This document shows, one piece after another, positions 46,144 to 56,473 of a DNA stretch of 64,000 nt. Each line of letters begins with the position of its first letter. The first letter of the stretch is position 1. This stretch comes from Emiliania huxleyi CCMP1516 (Eukaryota; Haptophyta; Isochrysidales; Noelaerhabdaceae): the NCBI RefSeq assembly GCF_000372725.1, contig NW_005199280.1, forward strand, positions 1 through 64,000, given 5' to 3'. A program made the translations under genes and the position numbers. The notes below the pieces were generated by a model, which saw only the letters and a list, made by a program, of their open reading frames with translations, did not search any database and was not told the DNA's origin.

Positions 46144-47823
46144 ATGGGTTCGTCGAGCTCCTGCTGCTCGGCCCAGCCGAAGGCGGCTTCAGCGAGAGGA
46201 AGCTACAAACCAAAGTCAAGAGGTCCGCCAAAGGCATCGCCAAAGGCATCGCCAAAGGCATCGCCAAAGGCATCGCCAAAGATCGCCAAGGCATCGCCAA
46301 AGGCTGCGCCACGGGCTGCACCAAAGGCTGCACCAAAGGCGAACCCAACGGCAAGTACAAGTACCACGGCAAGAGCCCCGAGTTTTTCGTACGACACCGC
46401 AACAGTGGCGCCCCCGCCGTCGTCAGTGCCATCGTCAAAGGCTTCGTCATTCGACCGCCTCGTCGTGTTCAGCAGCGATACGCCGGACAAGGATGACTTT
46501 GTTGACTGCCTGAAGCCGACGGTGCTCGCTTTGGAGTACAATTTTGACACGGCGACAGCCGGCAGCATTATCGGCCTCATCAAGGCCGCCTCCCGCAGTC
46601 TCGGCAAGGGCAATGCGTTTACGTCCATCGCGCTCGCCAACCATGGCCCACCCGTCGATGACGAGGTGGAAGGAATGGGCTGGAAGATTAGCAACAAGGT
46701 TATCCTCGACTCCCCAGAGGACTTGGACGATCGAACGCACGGCGTCACGCGGGTGATGATGGCGCTTGGCGACGCCGTGTGCGAGGGCGGCCGCGTCGAC
46801 CTCTTTGCCTGCAGCCTGCTCAGCCACGAAGACGGGATGGCGGCGCTGTCTGCAATCGAGGAAGTCACACAGACCAACTTTGCGGGCGCCTTCCTTAACG
46901 CCATCCCCATGCGTGATGATATGAAGATGGAGTCCTGGGCGATGCGCGTCACCGTCCAGCGCCGCCTTGGGCTCCCCCTTGATGTCGCCTGCCAGGCGGT
47001 GGAGGCAGGCAAGAGGGCACCCAGCGGCCAGCTACACGACGTCCTTGGCGACGCCGCGATGGTTAACCCTCGGTCAAAGCATGCTACAAGACACAAATTT
47101 CTACTCAAACGTTTGGTCAAGTGCCTCCGCTCGGCGTGGGGCATGATCATCGAGATGGAGCCGACTGCACACCTCAGTTACAGTAATCCAAAACAACCTG
47201 ACGTGGCGGCGGCAAACATCGGCAGGGGGCACAGGCGCCTTGTTGCCGATCTGAAGCTTACGAGTTCGCTCGCGAGCAACAGCAAGGGCAAGGATGGAGA
47301 GGGTGAAATTCGGCTCGGCTGGAAGGGGGCCTATGTGCGCTTTGGCAACACGGAGACCGGGCTGCTCAAGTTGGTCAAAGGGCGCGGCAAGTGGTCTCCG
47401 TCGGAAGCGACGGCAGCGGCGGTGGCGGGGGAGGAGGAGGAGGCCGAGGAGGAGGGGGAGGAGGGGGAGGAGGAGGAAGCCCCCAAGGGAAAGCTCAAGG
47501 AGCAGCCTGGCGATTACCCCTTTGCGCGGCAGCAGGATTGCGATCTACGTTTGTTTGATTTTGAGGCTTTCGGAGGCTTTGGAAAGGAGGTTCGCAGCAC
47601 CCTGAGGGAGGCGGCGAACCAGCTGAGCAACAAACTTTCGCACGCTCAGCACCTGGACGAGGTCACATGGACCACCAAGAACTGGCACGGGCTGCAGATG
47701 CAGCGCTTGTCTGTCGTCCTCCACACCGCCGTGGCGTGGCAGACGGTGAACGAGCTAGCGTGCGGGGAGAGCGGCATTGTGCATGGTGCGGAGTGCATTG
47801 CCGTTCTTAACGGAGTCGCTTAG
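46144..47823 (+). CDS. DUF4347-like protein with predicted N-terminal lipid anchor; source gene of the tail cassette
   Basis: The 559-residue single-exon protein starts at ATG 46144 in a good context (ACAAAATGG). MGSSSSCCS gives Gly2 with Ser6, a fit to N-myristoylation, and Cys7/Cys8 for palmitoylation, so membrane attachment is likely. Residues about 20-65 are basic ASPK repeats. About 95-260 resemble DUF4347: DRLVVFSSDTPDKDDFV, then TSIALANHGPP and GGRVDLFACSLLSHEDG. In bacteria that domain occurs at the start of giant surface proteins; its function is unknown. An acidic run (about 420-445) and a conserved ending (LQMQRLSVVLHTAVAWQTVN, then HGAECIAVLNGVA) follow. That ending plus the 3' flank is dispersed through the window as a repeat. 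Confidence 0.7.
   Translation: MGSSSSCCSAQPKAASARGSYKPKSRGPPKASPKASPKASPKASPKIAKASPKAAPRAAPKAAPKANPTASTSTTARAPSFSYDTATVAPPPSSVPSSKASSFDRLVVFSSDTPDKDDFVDCLKPTVLALEYNFDTATAGSIIGLIKAASRSLGKGNAFTSIALANHGPPVDDEVEGMGWKISNKVILDSPEDLDDRTHGVTRVMMALGDAVCEGGRVDLFACSLLSHEDGMAALSAIEEVTQTNFAGAFLNAIPMRDDMKMESWAMRVTVQRRLGLPLDVACQAVEAGKRAPSGQLHDVLGDAAMVNPRSKHATRHKFLLKRLVKCLRSAWGMIIEMEPTAHLSYSNPKQPDVAAANIGRGHRRLVADLKLTSSLASNSKGKDGEGEIRLGWKGAYVRFGNTETGLLKLVKGRGKWSPSEATAAAVAGEEEEAEEEGEEGEEEEAPKGKLKEQPGDYPFARQQDCDLRLFDFEAFGGFGKEVRSTLREAANQLSNKLSHAQHLDEVTWTTKNWHGLQMQRLSVVLHTAVAWQTVNELACGESGIVHGAECIAVLNGVA
46219..46290. repeat. GCATCGCCAAAG 12-bp coding repeat
   Basis: Five to six tandem units encode the ASPK repeats of the DUF4347-like protein. 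Confidence 0.9.
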
Positions 47824-48066
47824 GCGGCTCCGGTGGTGAGCCTGTGTGTGTGCCAGTCCGCGCCAGTCTGCGCCCTTGTCGTGCCAGTGTGCTGTGAGAG
47901 AGGCTTGTATCTTAATTCTGTGTGCTTTCTCGCGTGTCGCCGCGAGAGCGGAGAGGTCGCTCTCTTGACCAATGCGGGCCCGGCCACACGCTAACGCTCG
48001 TGCTCCGCTCGCCGTCGCGCCTCCTCTCTGGGTGCACTCCTCCGCTCCGCATCGCGCCGCCGTGCA

Positions 48067-51000
48067 CTAGAGCCGCCCGAAGCGGCGCTCGAGAACCGCC
48101 TCTCGCTTGGCCTCGACCGCCTTCTTGCCGCCCGCGCGCCCGGCGTCGGCTGCGGCCTCGCGCGTCCCCTCCGCCGCCGCCCTCGCCGCCTTGGCCGCCC
48201 TCTTGCTCGCCCCCTCGCTCGCGGCGGCCGCCGCCTATGGGAGAGCGCAGGCAAGCAGCGCCATACGCGTGCGCTCGAACTCTAGCGCAAGCCCGCGCAA
48301 CGCGAGGCACCTTGCTCGCAGAAACCGCCGCCTTGCCGGCGCCCTCGGCCGCGGCGCTCGTCTCCGCTGCCGCCTTGGCCGCCGCCGCCGCCGCCGCCCG
48401 CCCCGTCTCCTTGCTCGCCTCTGCGGCCGCCCGCTTCGCCTCGGCCGCCGCCTGGCCCATCCCCTGTGCAACCGCAGCCGCCGTCTCCGCGGCCGTCTTG
48501 CTCGCCTCCTTGCCTGCGGCCGCCGCACGGGCCGCCGCCTCCGCCACCGATCGGCTCGTCTCCAGCCTCGCAGCCCGGCTCGCACTGCCCGCGGAAGACA
48601 GCGCCCCCCGCATCTCCGCCCGCACCGCCGCCGCCGCCTCCCTCAGCCCGCTCTGGCCCGCGCCCGCCATCAGCGCGCCTGGCGGCTCGACGCCAGGAGT
48701 GGAGAGGTAAGCCACCGCTGCGGCGGCGGCCACCGCCACGACGTACTTGATGCCGTCGTCGTCGCCCTCCGTACCCTTCGTCGCAAGTGCCGCCCCCACC
48801 TCGTCGCAAGTGCCGCCGCCCCCACCTCCGCCCTCGCCTCCGCCTCCCGCCCCGCGCTCCCCTCGCCCGGCTCCCGCTCCGCAGCCGCCTCCGCCGCTCG
48901 CCGCTCCTCCGCCGCCCGCGCCTCCGCCAAAGCCTTGTACTCCTCCTCTGCCGCCGTCGCCGCTGCCTCGCGGGCCGCCGCAGCCGCAGCCTCGTCCGCC
49001 TTCGCCGCTGCTAAGGCCGCATCTTCCTCCTTCTTCGCCCTCGCCGCCTCCTCCTCCGCCTTGGCCTTGGCCGTTGCCCTCTCCAGCTCCACCGCCGCCT
49101 TCGCCCTCTTCTCCTTCGCACCCTCCGCTTCGTCGCGTGATGCCGCCGTCGCCTTCTTCTCCTCCGCCGCCTCTGCCCTCGCCGCCTCTGCCAGCTGCTG
49201 CTCGTTAGCAGCCGCCGCCGCCCGCTCCTGTGTGCGACGGGTGAGGGCAGCGGGGTGGAAGGCAGAGGAGGGGCAGGTCGAGCGTGAGGGAGAGAGTTGA
49301 TCGGGTCGTGTCGGGGGGGGGGGGGGGGTTCGGCTCGGGCCTGTGCGAGAGCTCCCACGGCGAGGAAGGGATCAAGCACACCGGAAATGCCCGCCGTGAG
49401 GGCATCGGCGTCCTAAAAGCGAGAGTGCACCCGTTGGGAGCTGGGGGGGGGGGGGGTCTCCCGCATTGCCCCAATCCGGCCTCCTGGTTGACCCGAGGCG
49501 CCCTTTCCTCCTTGAACACCCGGTTCGCCGCCGCCACCGCCGCCGCCTCGGCTGCTGCCTTCGCCTCTGCCTCCGCCGCCACCCTGGCCTCCTCGACCGC
49601 CTTCTCGGCGGCCGCGACTGCCGCTTTCGCCCTCGCCTCCGCCGCCGCCTCTGCTGCCGCCGCCTCAGCCGCCCTCTTTGCCTCCGCCTCCGCTGCCACC
49701 CTCGCCGCTGTCTCCTCTGCAGCTCGCCTAATCTCCGCCTCGGCGTCGGCCTCCTTGCGCTTCGCCTCCGCCGCCTCCTCCGCCTCCTTGCGCCTCGCCT
49801 CCGCCTCCTTTCTCTCCGCCTCCGCAGCGGCCGCCGCCTTCTTCTGCTCCGCCTCCGCCGCCGCCCGCGCCGCCGCCTCCTTCGCCAGAGTCGCGAGCGC
49901 CGCCCGGTTGGACACCGCCTGAGGTTGAGGAGAGGCCGCGTGAGGGGCTGGATGTGGCGAGGTCGGGCTGGTCGGGCGAGGCGCTGCGCCTTTCGGATGC
50001 GGGCCGCCTGCGCCGCGCTGTCGAGGCGGATCACCTGCAGCGGGAAGAGGCGGGGCGTCGGCGTCGCCACGGCAAGGGCCGTGGTGCGAGAAGGTGCAGG
50101 AGTGGGCTACTGGGGCTAGTGAGCTGCACCTCGCGGTACAGGACTCTGATCTGCCTCTCCTCCGCCTCCGCCGCCGCCGCCGCCTTCGCAGCCGCCTCCT
50201 CCGCCTCGCGTACCGCTGCGGCCGCTGCCTCCACCGCCGCCTCCTCCTCCGCCTCCTTTGCCCTCTCCTCCGCCGCCTTTGCCCTCGCTACTGCCCGCTC
50301 CTCGGCACGCCGCTTCTCCTCCGCCGCCCTCTCCTCCTGCTTCTCCTTGAACAGCGCCCCAACCGCCCAGATGACGTCCACCGCCCCCGTCACCGCCGCC
50401 TCGATCTGCTGCGCATTCTCGCGCACGTCCGCCTGCGGCGCCGGCACTTTGCCACTTGCCGGCGGCGGAGGGGCGGCTGGCGGAGAGACTGCCTTCTCCG
50501 GCTTGACCGCCCGTGCCTTGGCCACGCCCCTCTCCTTCTCCACCTTGGCCCTGGCTGCCAGCTGCGCCTCCTCCGCCTTTGCCGCCCTCTCCGCCCCTAC
50601 CTCGGCCGCCTCGGCCGCCTCGGCCGCCTTGGCTGCCTCGGCCGCCTCGGCCGCCTTGGCCGCCTCGGCCGCCTCGGCCACCTCGGCCGCTGCCGTCGCT
50701 GCCGCCTCAACCGCTGCGGCCGCCTCGGCCTCCCACCGTGCTGCTGCCTCCAGCTCCGCCTTTGCCGCCGCTGCTTCGGCCGCGGCTGCTTCGGTATCAG
50801 CCTTGACGGCCATCGCTGCTGCCGCCGCCCTCTCTGCCTCTTCCTCAGCCTCTGCCGCTGCCAGCGCCGCTTTGGCGGCGGCCGCGGCTCGCTCCTCCGC
50901 CAACCGCTTCTGCTCGGCCGCCTCCGCCTCCGCCTCCGCCTCCGCTGCGCGCGCGGCCGCCGCCTTTGCCCTCTCCTCCTTCAACGCCGCCGCCGCCTTT

Positions 51001-51294
51001 GCCCGTTGCCCGGCACGCCGCCTCTCCTCGATCGCCCTCTCCTCCTGCGCCTCCTTGAACAACGCCCCCACCGCAAAGAGGGTATCAACGGTGGATGTCA
51101 CTGCCGCCTCCACTTTCTGTGCGTTCTCCATGACTGCAGCCTTCTCCTCTGGCGTTCGCAGGGCAGCGTCCTCCTTAGCCCGTTCCCACTGTCGCGTCCA
51201 ATTTGGATCAGGATCCTTGGACCACCAATTAGCGAGCGCTGGAGCTGCGTGGCGCAGCGGGTGCGGCGACGGGCTGAGAGTCGATGGCGGGTAA
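48067..51294 (-). CDS. Long Ala/Glu-rich coiled-coil protein with a membrane-type segment, multi-exon
   Basis: Minus strand, several exons. Exon one (to about 50121, donor after IRVLYRE) starts near ALANWWSKDPDPNWTRQWER and contains two copies of a 35-residue unit: VEAAVTSTVDTLFAVGALFK and IEAAVTGAVDVIWAVGALFK, each followed by EER-rich helix. The next exon (around 49500-49915) is AEAEAKRAAEAAA-type coiled coil. Another starts at acceptor 49228 (ERAAAAANEQQLAEAARAE). The last parts hold GIKYVVAVAAAAAVAYL, a probable membrane helix, and after a 76-nt GT-AG intron (48235-48310) the ending VLERRFGRL. A 26-nt tandem duplication near 48790 shifts the frame. No enzymatic domain is seen. Start unknown; a structural or organelle-tethering role would be a guess. 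Confidence 0.5.
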
Positions 51295-51341
51295 AATGGC
51301 GCCAGTAAAATGGGGGTAACATATCTCTCTCGTTCAAGCAC

Positions 51342-51938
51342 ATGAATTCTTTTTTTGGCATGGAGACGCGAAGGCCACAGGTGCGCCCTCGGGCTTGCCC
51401 GCCTCCGGCTCGGCAACGGTGCAGCGTCGCGCTTATCGGATCGGGCAACTGGGGTTCGGCGATTGCCACCGAGATCGGCATCAACGCGAAGGCCTGCGCA
51501 GACTTCGAGGATGAAGTCCACATGTGGGTCTTTGAGGAGTACGTCAAGGAGGAGGACGGCAAGTGGGTGCGACCGGCACGCGGGGCCAAGCCTCCAGAAG
51601 GCAAGACCTGGGTCGACGAGGGTTACAGGCCGCTGACGCAAGTGATCAACGAGCTCAACGAGAACGTCATCTACCTGCCGGGCATCAAGCTGCCCAAAAA
51701 CATCATCGCCAAACCGGACATCAAGGAGTGCGTGATGGGTGCGACCATGATGGTCTTCGTCATCCCGCACAACTTTCTCGCGCCGATCGTGCCAAAGATG
51801 GAGGGCGCCTTCGCAAAGGGTGCCATTGGCTGCTCGCTCATCAAGGGCATCGAGTTCGAGAAATCCGGCGAGTTCAAGCCCATCCTGATCTCCGACCTCC
51901 TTCAGACGGAGATGGCAAAGGGCATCACCGATGGATAG
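51342..51938 (+). CDS. NAD-dependent glycerol-3-phosphate dehydrogenase, N-terminal half only
   Basis: ATG 51342 or, more likely, ATG 51360 begins the frame; the first overlaps the GAATTCTTTTTTT motif. Residues 28-45 hold the NAD-binding glycine motif (VALIGSGNWGSAIATEIG). Family blocks VHMWVFEEYVKEEDGKW, NENVIYLPGIKLPKNI, MMVFVIPHNFLAPI and CSLIKGIEF match eukaryotic GPD1, which reduces dihydroxyacetone phosphate to glycerol 3-phosphate. The frame stops after LLQTEMAKGITDG at 198 residues, where about 150 more (the catalytic-Lys domain) should follow. Instead an RCC1 fragment begins 40 nt later. Either an intron leads to exons outside recognition or, more likely, the gene was truncated by rearrangement. 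As read, it would be inactive. Confidence 0.75.
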   Translation: MNSFFGMETRRPQVRPRACPPPARQRCSVALIGSGNWGSAIATEIGINAKACADFEDEVHMWVFEEYVKEEDGKWVRPARGAKPPEGKTWVDEGYRPLTQVINELNENVIYLPGIKLPKNIIAKPDIKECVMGATMMVFVIPHNFLAPIVPKMEGAFAKGAIGCSLIKGIEFEKSGEFKPILISDLLQTEMAKGITDG

Positions 51939-51979
51939 GGTCCGCGTGGGGTGGGCGGCGAGCCGCGCATCGGCCGACA

Positions 51980-52125
51980 ATGTGCCGGGCGGGATGCGAC
52001 CACAGCCTCGCCCTCACCGCCGACGGAGCCATCTGGAGCTGGGGCGATGGAGATGATGGCGAGTTGGGCCACGGTGACGAGGAGGATCAGCTGCTGCCTA
52101 AGAAGATCGAGGCGTGGCCGCCCAC
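51980..52125 (+). pseudogene. RCC1-repeat terminal fragment behind GPD
   Basis: GCDHSLALTADGAIWSWGDG, then DDGELGHGDEEDQLLPKKIE and AWPP: one and a half blades, with the ending seen in the RCC1 genes. No start. It is the third loose RCC1 end in the window and, like the others, sits at a rearrangement joint. Confidence 0.75.
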
Positions 52126-52336
52126 GCCCGCATACTTGGAACGACTGAAAACCGCAAATCTTTGCAGGGCGCGGGGAGAAACGCACGTCACTGCCGGGGA
52201 GGTTCGTTTCCAGTTATCGCTATCGTCATTCGGCGGTCCAAATGCATGCAGAGCCGGATACGGGAAAGGTTATTATGAAGGTCCAAGCGAAGGTTATAAC
52301 GTAAGTAAAGCCGCACAGGGGAGGGAACTCTGGGGG

Positions 52337-52881
52337 GGCGCGGGGGCCCTAGAGGGTATCCAAGCGGGGGGGAGATGGGGTCCCATGGCCCGCCGCAGGC
52401 GCCGATTTTTTTGGGAATTTTCTTTTTTGCGCATTTTCACTTGTTTTCATTGGAATTCGGCGTACTTGCGGCCATGCTATCACGCCTTGCGACAGCCTGT
52501 CGGCGCTGATCACCTGCATAGCTCGCGGCCTTAGTATCAAGCATTCAGTGACGACCTGATCGTACGGCCAGTAGGAAGGTGTCCTTCCAGCTGCGTGCAC
52601 GCTTCTGGCGCAATGCGCGTCGCCTCGGATTGGCTGCTGGCACTCTTGAGGCTATGCCTACACAGCCTCGCGCGCATGGGCAGTCAAGAGGGACCATGCA
52701 CCTTCTCAGGACAGCGCCAGTGCCTCTCTCTTGGACCCTCCGGCAAACGTGGTGGTCTCGTGTTACCAATGTGGGACCAGTGCGGCATCGCGCCATCGAC
52801 AGCTCTGAACTGCGCCTCACCACTGACCGGGAAGGCCGCCAAGTGGGCCAGCACCGGTCGCACATTGTGGCAGCAGTCAGC
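52337..52881 (+). repeat. Dispersed repeat R3, copy 1 (about 545 bp)
   Basis: From GGGGGCCCTAGAGGGTATCC through TTCAGTGACGACCTGATCGT and GCGCATGGGCAGTCAAGAGG to TTGTGGCAGCAGTCAGCA it matches 63428-64000 with few changes, in the same orientation. The G-rich head also occurs at 3655-3760 and inverted at 23510-23575. No convincing ORF. Confidence 0.9.
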
Positions 52882-53490
52882 AGTGCATGTCTGATAGCTA
52901 GAGCAGCAGCGTCAGGGTCTCGCAGGGTCGGATCGTGTCAAGCCTCTCGCCCGGCCGGCCGCGTGCAGACGTCGGCCCCTGTCTGCTGTCTGGAGTGATC
53001 TGTCGGCGGTCAGTACGACCAATCAGGTCGGAGTTTTCTGATGGTTGGAGGGTCTATCTGTATGTACTCCTCGAGATCTCTCCAAATCTGCCCTCTACTC
53101 AACCATACTCATTCGGGAAGTTGGTGCTAGTAGAGACTAGTACTCTGCCGGAGGCGGAGCTCCCCCCCGACCCCGTTTCCGCACTGTGCTGCGCGGCGCA
53201 CGGTGCCTCCGGGGGCCCCCGCGCCCCCCCAGAGGGAGGGAACGGTATTAGGATTTGGTATTACGTACACATCACTGTAGGTGAGCATGTAAACCTTCAC
53301 AAACAAAATAAGAACGTACTGTGGCGACTGTACACACAAGACTCAGCGGACTGAGTACTAGGAACTACAAAGACAAACATGGTCCATGCACTTGCAGACG
53401 CAAAGCTCACCGTGAAATCGACTGCACCTCCGCGAAGTACAACTGGCGAGCTGAGTGCAGTGCGAAAAGCACTTGGAAAAGCGCAGCAGA
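52882..53490. other. No supported gene
   Basis: Contains a GC-rich segment (53160-53240) and probable 3' flank of the HECT gene; nothing else seen. Confidence 0.45.
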
Positions 53491-56373
53491 TTACTCGATC
53501 AGAAAGCCGTCGTGCCGATGCTCTACTGCCTGCAGCAGCTTCGCCTGCAGTTGTTGGCGGGTCGCATACGGCGGCAAGTGCACCTCGTGTGTGCAGGTGT
53601 GGACGTTGGGCAAGTCGTGCACGTCGGCGCCCTCGTAGAGCTTGAGGGTGATCGGGTCCTTGAGGCCGCCGCAGGGCAGCGCCGTGAGCGCCGTGCTCCA
53701 CTCGAGCAGCCGCATCCGCCCGAGACTGCCCAGCCCCGTCTCGGGTGACTCGTCGAGGATGATCTCGCGCAAGTAGCGCGGCGCGTCGGAGCCGGCGGCC
53801 GCGAAGCCCGCCTTCGCCGCGGCACTGTCCGACGTGTCCGGCCACGCGAAGCACGCGAGCAGCTCCTCGCAGCTCAGCTCGGTGTTTCCGCGCAGCATGA
53901 GTAGCAGCTCGGAGGCGCTGAGCGCGCCGAGCTGCTCCCGGAGGTCCACGACCTCCGTGAAACCGTCGCGCAGCGCGCGGAGGCTCGCCTCCCGGCTGAC
54001 GAGCAGCTTGTGGCGGCAGCCCGCCAGCACCGCCCGCTCCATCGCCGCGCTCTCCGGCGGCACCTCCTCCGCCGCCGCGTCCTCGTCGAAGAAGTCGAGC
54101 GTCAAGCCGGCGGTCGGCTGCACGAGCAGCTGCGCCCACCGCTGCGAGAGCTCGGGGTCGAAGTCGGAGAGCACGGCGAGCGCGGAGTGCACATCCTTGA
54201 AGACGCGCCACTCGTGCGTGTCTGCCAGAAACTCGAAGACGAAACGACCGAGCCCGCGGCCGAGGGGCTGGTCGTCGAGCACGCACCGGCACATGATGCG
54301 GCCGATGTTGTTCATCGACTGCGGGTCGGCGGTGGGCGAGGGCAGCAGCCCGATGCTTGTCGACGCATCGTCGCCTGCGCCCTCGAAGAGGCCGGAGCCG
54401 GCGAGCAGCACCTCGCGGAAGAAGCAAGAGTAGAGCTCGACAGTCAGACCGCCGAGGTCCTCCCCCTCCTCCTCGCCGCCGTGCGCGTCGATGAATGTCA
54501 CCTCGGTGCGCTGGAAGAGCTTCTGTCTGGCGTTCGTGGGCGAGAAGTACTCGATGACGTCGCGGCAGAGCTGGCTGCGCCGCACCTTCAGTCTCCACGG
54601 TTTGCTGCGCGCCGTCTTTGATGGCAAGTACTCCAGCAACATCTCGACGTACTGACGGAAGGCGACGAAGCGCCGGAGGAAGGCGCCCTCGTCGAGCTCG
54701 TTGGACGTCGCCACGATCGTCAGCTGCTGCTGGAGCTCCTGCTCGCGCTGGTGGGAGGCCTGCGCACGCCGTTCTGCCTCCTGTCGCTGCTCCTGCTCCT
54801 GCTGTGCCCGCTGCTCGGCACGCTGGCGAGCCCGCTCAGCCTCGGCGAGCTCAGCTACCGGCGGCGGTATCGGTGGCGGCGCTGGAGCGGCGGGGGCGAA
54901 AGCGCCGAGGTCGCCGACCAAGCGGCGAACAGTCAAAGAGACGGATGCGTGGCAGGTAGGGTGGGCGGTGCCAGCTGAAACGAGGGCGGCAAGGCCACCC
55001 GCGCCAAGAATGGCTAGCTTGCACGCGTCGCTGCCGACAGCCATGTTCTGCAGCGCGCCGCAGCCATACCGCTGCAGCTCCACATCAGCAGCGTGCCTGC
55101 CCATCGCCGCCACCACAGCTGCAAGCCCGCCCGCGTCTACCACGGCCTGGATGCGCTCGTCGCTGCCGACAGCCATGTTCCACAGCGCGCCGCAGCCCAA
55201 CCTTTGCAGCTCTGCGTCCGCATCGTGCCTGCCCATCGCCGCCACCACAGCCGCAGCCCCGCGCGCGTCCACCACCGCCTGCCTGCGCGCGTCGCTGCCG
55301 AAAGCCATGTTCAGCAGCGCGCCGCAGCCATACCGCTGCAGCTGCACATCTGCAGCGTGCCTGCCCATCGCCGCCACTACAGCCGCAAGTCCGCCCGCAT
55401 CCACGACGGCCTGCTTGCACGCGTCGCTGCCGATGGCCATGTTCCACAGCGCGCCGCAGCCAGCCCGCTGCAGCTGCACATCTGTAGCGTGCCTGCCCAT
55501 CGCCGCCACAACAGCCGCAGCCCCGCCCGCTTCCACCACGGCCTGGATACGCGCGCCGCTGCCGATGGCCATGTTGCGCAGCGCGTCGCAGCCCAGCCGC
55601 TGCAGCTCCGCGTCCGCATCGTGCCCGCCCATCGCCGCCACCACAGCTGCAAGCCCGCCCGCGTCCACCACCGCCTGCCTGCACGCGTCGCTGCCGAAAG
55701 CCATGTTGCGCAGCGCGCCGCAGCCCAACCGCTGCAGCCCCACATCAGCGTGCCTGCCCATCGCCGCCACCACAGCCGCAGCCCCGCCCGCGTCCACCAC
55801 GGCCTGGATGCACGCGTCGCTGCCAAAAACCCATATTGCGCAGCGCGCCGCAGCCAGCCCGCTGCAGCTCCACGTCTGCAGCGTGCCCGACCATCGCCGC
55901 CACCACAGCTGCAAGCCCGCCCGCGTCCACCACCGCCTGCTCGCACGCGTCGCTGCCGATGGCCATGTTCCACAGCGCGCCGCAGCCATACCGCTGCAGC
56001 TCTGCGTCCGCATCGTGCCTGCCCATCGCTGCCACCACAGCCGCAGCCCCGCCCGCGTCCACCACCGCCTGTTTGTGCGCGTCGTAGGCAGCCATGTTCT
56101 GCAGCACGCCGCAGCCAGCCCGCTGCAGCAAAAGATCTGCGGGGTGACCGACCATCGCCGCCACCACAGCCGCAAGCCCGCCCGCATCCACCATCGCCTG
56201 CCTGCACGCATACCTGCTGGGTCGCATGTTGTTGCGCAGCGTGAGGCAGCCGTCCCGCTGAAGCTCAACATCAGCAGCGTGTTCGCACATATTTGCCACG
56301 ACAGCCTCAACAGCCTCAGCCCCCGTGTACCATACCCACCTCAGGTCCGCCATGCCGGCACTATCGAGGTCTC
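53491..56373 (-). CDS. Armadillo-repeat HECT-type E3 ubiquitin ligase, 5' end in assembly gap
   Basis: The minus-strand frame ends at 53491. The N-terminal part consists of about ten armadillo repeats of 44 residues (MGRHAADVELQRYGCGALQN, then MAVGSDACKQAVVDAGG), nearly identical at DNA level. A Glu/Gln coiled coil follows (ARQRAEQRAQQEQEQRQEAE). The C-terminal 390 residues are a HECT domain: LFQRTEVTFIDAHGGEEEGE, DLGGLTVELYSCFFREVLL, RFVFEFLADTHEWRVF, DGFTEVVDLREQL and VHTCTHEVHLPPYATRQQLQ, with the catalytic Cys 34 residues from the end. HECT ligases take ubiquitin on this Cys and pass it to substrates held here by the armadillo array. The frame slips by one base near 55829-55836 within repeat four. 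The 5' end runs into the N gap at 56374. Confidence 0.85.
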
Positions 56374-56473
56374 NNNNNNNNNNNNNNNNNNNNNNNNNNN
56401 NNNNNNNNNNNNNNNNNNNNNNNNNNNNNNNNNNNNNNNNNNNNNNNNNNNNNNNNNNNNNNNNNNNNNNNNN
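56374..56473. other. Assembly gap of 100 N
   Basis: Exactly 100 unknown bases, adjoining the 5' part of the armadillo array, where near-identical repeats would confuse assembly. Confidence 0.95.

Noticed and set aside
49954-51294. Plus-strand ORF of 446 codons opposite the coiled-coil gene
   Set aside because: Ala/Ser-rich shadow of the coiled-coil reading frame; no start context or family match.
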